In this document: piece after piece, positions 5,223 to 5,459 of the stretch
How positions within the stretch are numbered: position 1 is the stretch's first letter
How the letters are laid out: each line of letters starts with the position of its first letter
NCBI GenBank assembly: GCA_023419875.1
Contig: JAEZXM010000505.1
Location: 1-5,459, forward strand
Direction: 5' to 3'
DNA: 5,459 nt
Source of the DNA: Pseudomonadota bacterium
Lineage (GTDB): Bacteria; Myxococcota; Myxococcia; Myxococcales; Anaeromyxobacteraceae
Position numbers and translations under genes: made by a program
The notes under the pieces: model-generated
What the model was told of the DNA's origin: nothing
The model's database searches: none
What the model saw: only the letters and a program-made list of their open reading frames with translations

Positions 5223-5459
5223 GTGCTGGCCCGGATCCGCCTCGTCCTGCACCGCCCGCAGAGCGCCGAGAACCTGGGCGCGGCCGCGCGGGTCATGAAG
5301 AACTTCGGGTTCTCGGACCTCGCGGTGGTCGTCCCGCCCTCCTGGTCGGGCCCGCCGCGCGGGGGCGGGCCGGGGCTGGCCCGCGAGGACGTCCTTGCGC
5401 GCGCGGCCCGGACCGCGCGGCGCGCCGCGGACGTGCTCACCGGCGCCGCGTTCCACGAG
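5223..5459 (+). CDS. TrmH/SpoU-family RNA 2'-O-methyltransferase (TrmJ-like), 3' truncated
   Basis: The first 79 residues of a SPOUT (trefoil-knot) methyltransferase are present and run off the window. The opening VLARIRLVLHRPQSAENLGA lines up, without gaps, with the TrmJ start (MLxxIRIVL...). It is followed by motif 1, NLGAAARVMKNFGF (18-30), containing the conserved Asn18 and Arg24, and then the strand LAVVVPP. TrmJ methylates the ribose at position 32 of some tRNAs; other SpoU members modify rRNA or tRNA position 18, and the AdoMet-binding motifs 2 and 3 that would help decide lie outside. The GTG at 5223 is chosen for this alignment; GGGAGG (5205-5210) lies 12 nt upstream, a rather long spacing. 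Another in-frame GTG at 5193 would add a Pro-rich extension with no support. A Gly/Pro/Arg stretch at 42-52 (SGPPRGGGPG) is encoded by a strong GC inverted repeat. Confidence 0.88.
   Translation, partial: MLARIRLVLHRPQSAENLGAAARVMKNFGFSDLAVVVPPSWSGPPRGGGPGLAREDVLARAARTARRAADVLTGAAFHE
5349..5371 (+). repeat. GC inverted repeat inside the TrmJ-like gene
   Basis: GGCCCGCC (5349-5356) and GGCGGGCC (5364-5371) are perfect 8-bp arms around a 7-base loop. They encode the low-complexity SGPPRGGGPG loop after the first beta strands of the methyltransferase. No T-run follows, so it is not a terminator. It is probably a by-product of extreme GC content in a loop tolerant of insertion. Confidence 0.4.

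Noticed and set aside
5148..5456. N-terminal extension of purC up to 5456
   Set aside because: PurC family homology begins near Met1 at 5147, and the extension is antisense to the TrmJ-like gene, whose SPOUT motif is clear.

Overview
The window is very GC-rich, with strong G/C preference at third codon positions and almost no AT-rich stretches. It is fully packed with ordinary chromosomal genes. The gene content (pnp-dut, the roughly 320-residue form of PurC, and a secreted protein ending in Cys, a membrane span and an Arg cluster, like MYXO-CTERM) suggests a myxobacterium-like member of the Myxococcota, possibly close to Anaeromyxobacter. High-GC bacterium is a firm call; the lineage is inference. 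I see no mobile element, CRISPR array, tRNA or rRNA.

Layout. On the + strand a tight run goes pnp (3' end only, 1-462), dut (475-915), purB (926-2242) and a TRM11-like SAM-dependent methyltransferase (2239-3291). The gaps are 12 nt and 10 nt, then a 4-nt GTGA overlap. On the - strand a second run goes purC (4188-5147), a Cys-containing secreted and anchored protein (3593-4129) and a 111-residue four-helix membrane protein (3261-3596), the last two again joined by a 4-nt GTGA overlap. The two runs converge and their last genes overlap by 31 bp at their 3' ends. At the right edge a TrmH/SpoU-family RNA 2'-O-methyltransferase (TrmJ-like) starts at 5223 on the + strand, divergent from purC across a 75-bp gap. 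That gap contains a symmetric TATA element able to act as a -10 box in both directions.

How the genes fit together. PurC makes SAICAR and PurB cleaves it to AICAR, so two consecutive steps of purine synthesis lie in facing operons. PurB also makes AMP from adenylosuccinate. PNPase, dUTPase and the two methyltransferases belong to RNA turnover, nucleotide-pool hygiene and probable RNA modification. The part that housekeeping does not explain is the secreted protein plus four-helix membrane protein behind purC. They look like a translationally coupled envelope module of unknown function, and they are the best candidate here for something undescribed.
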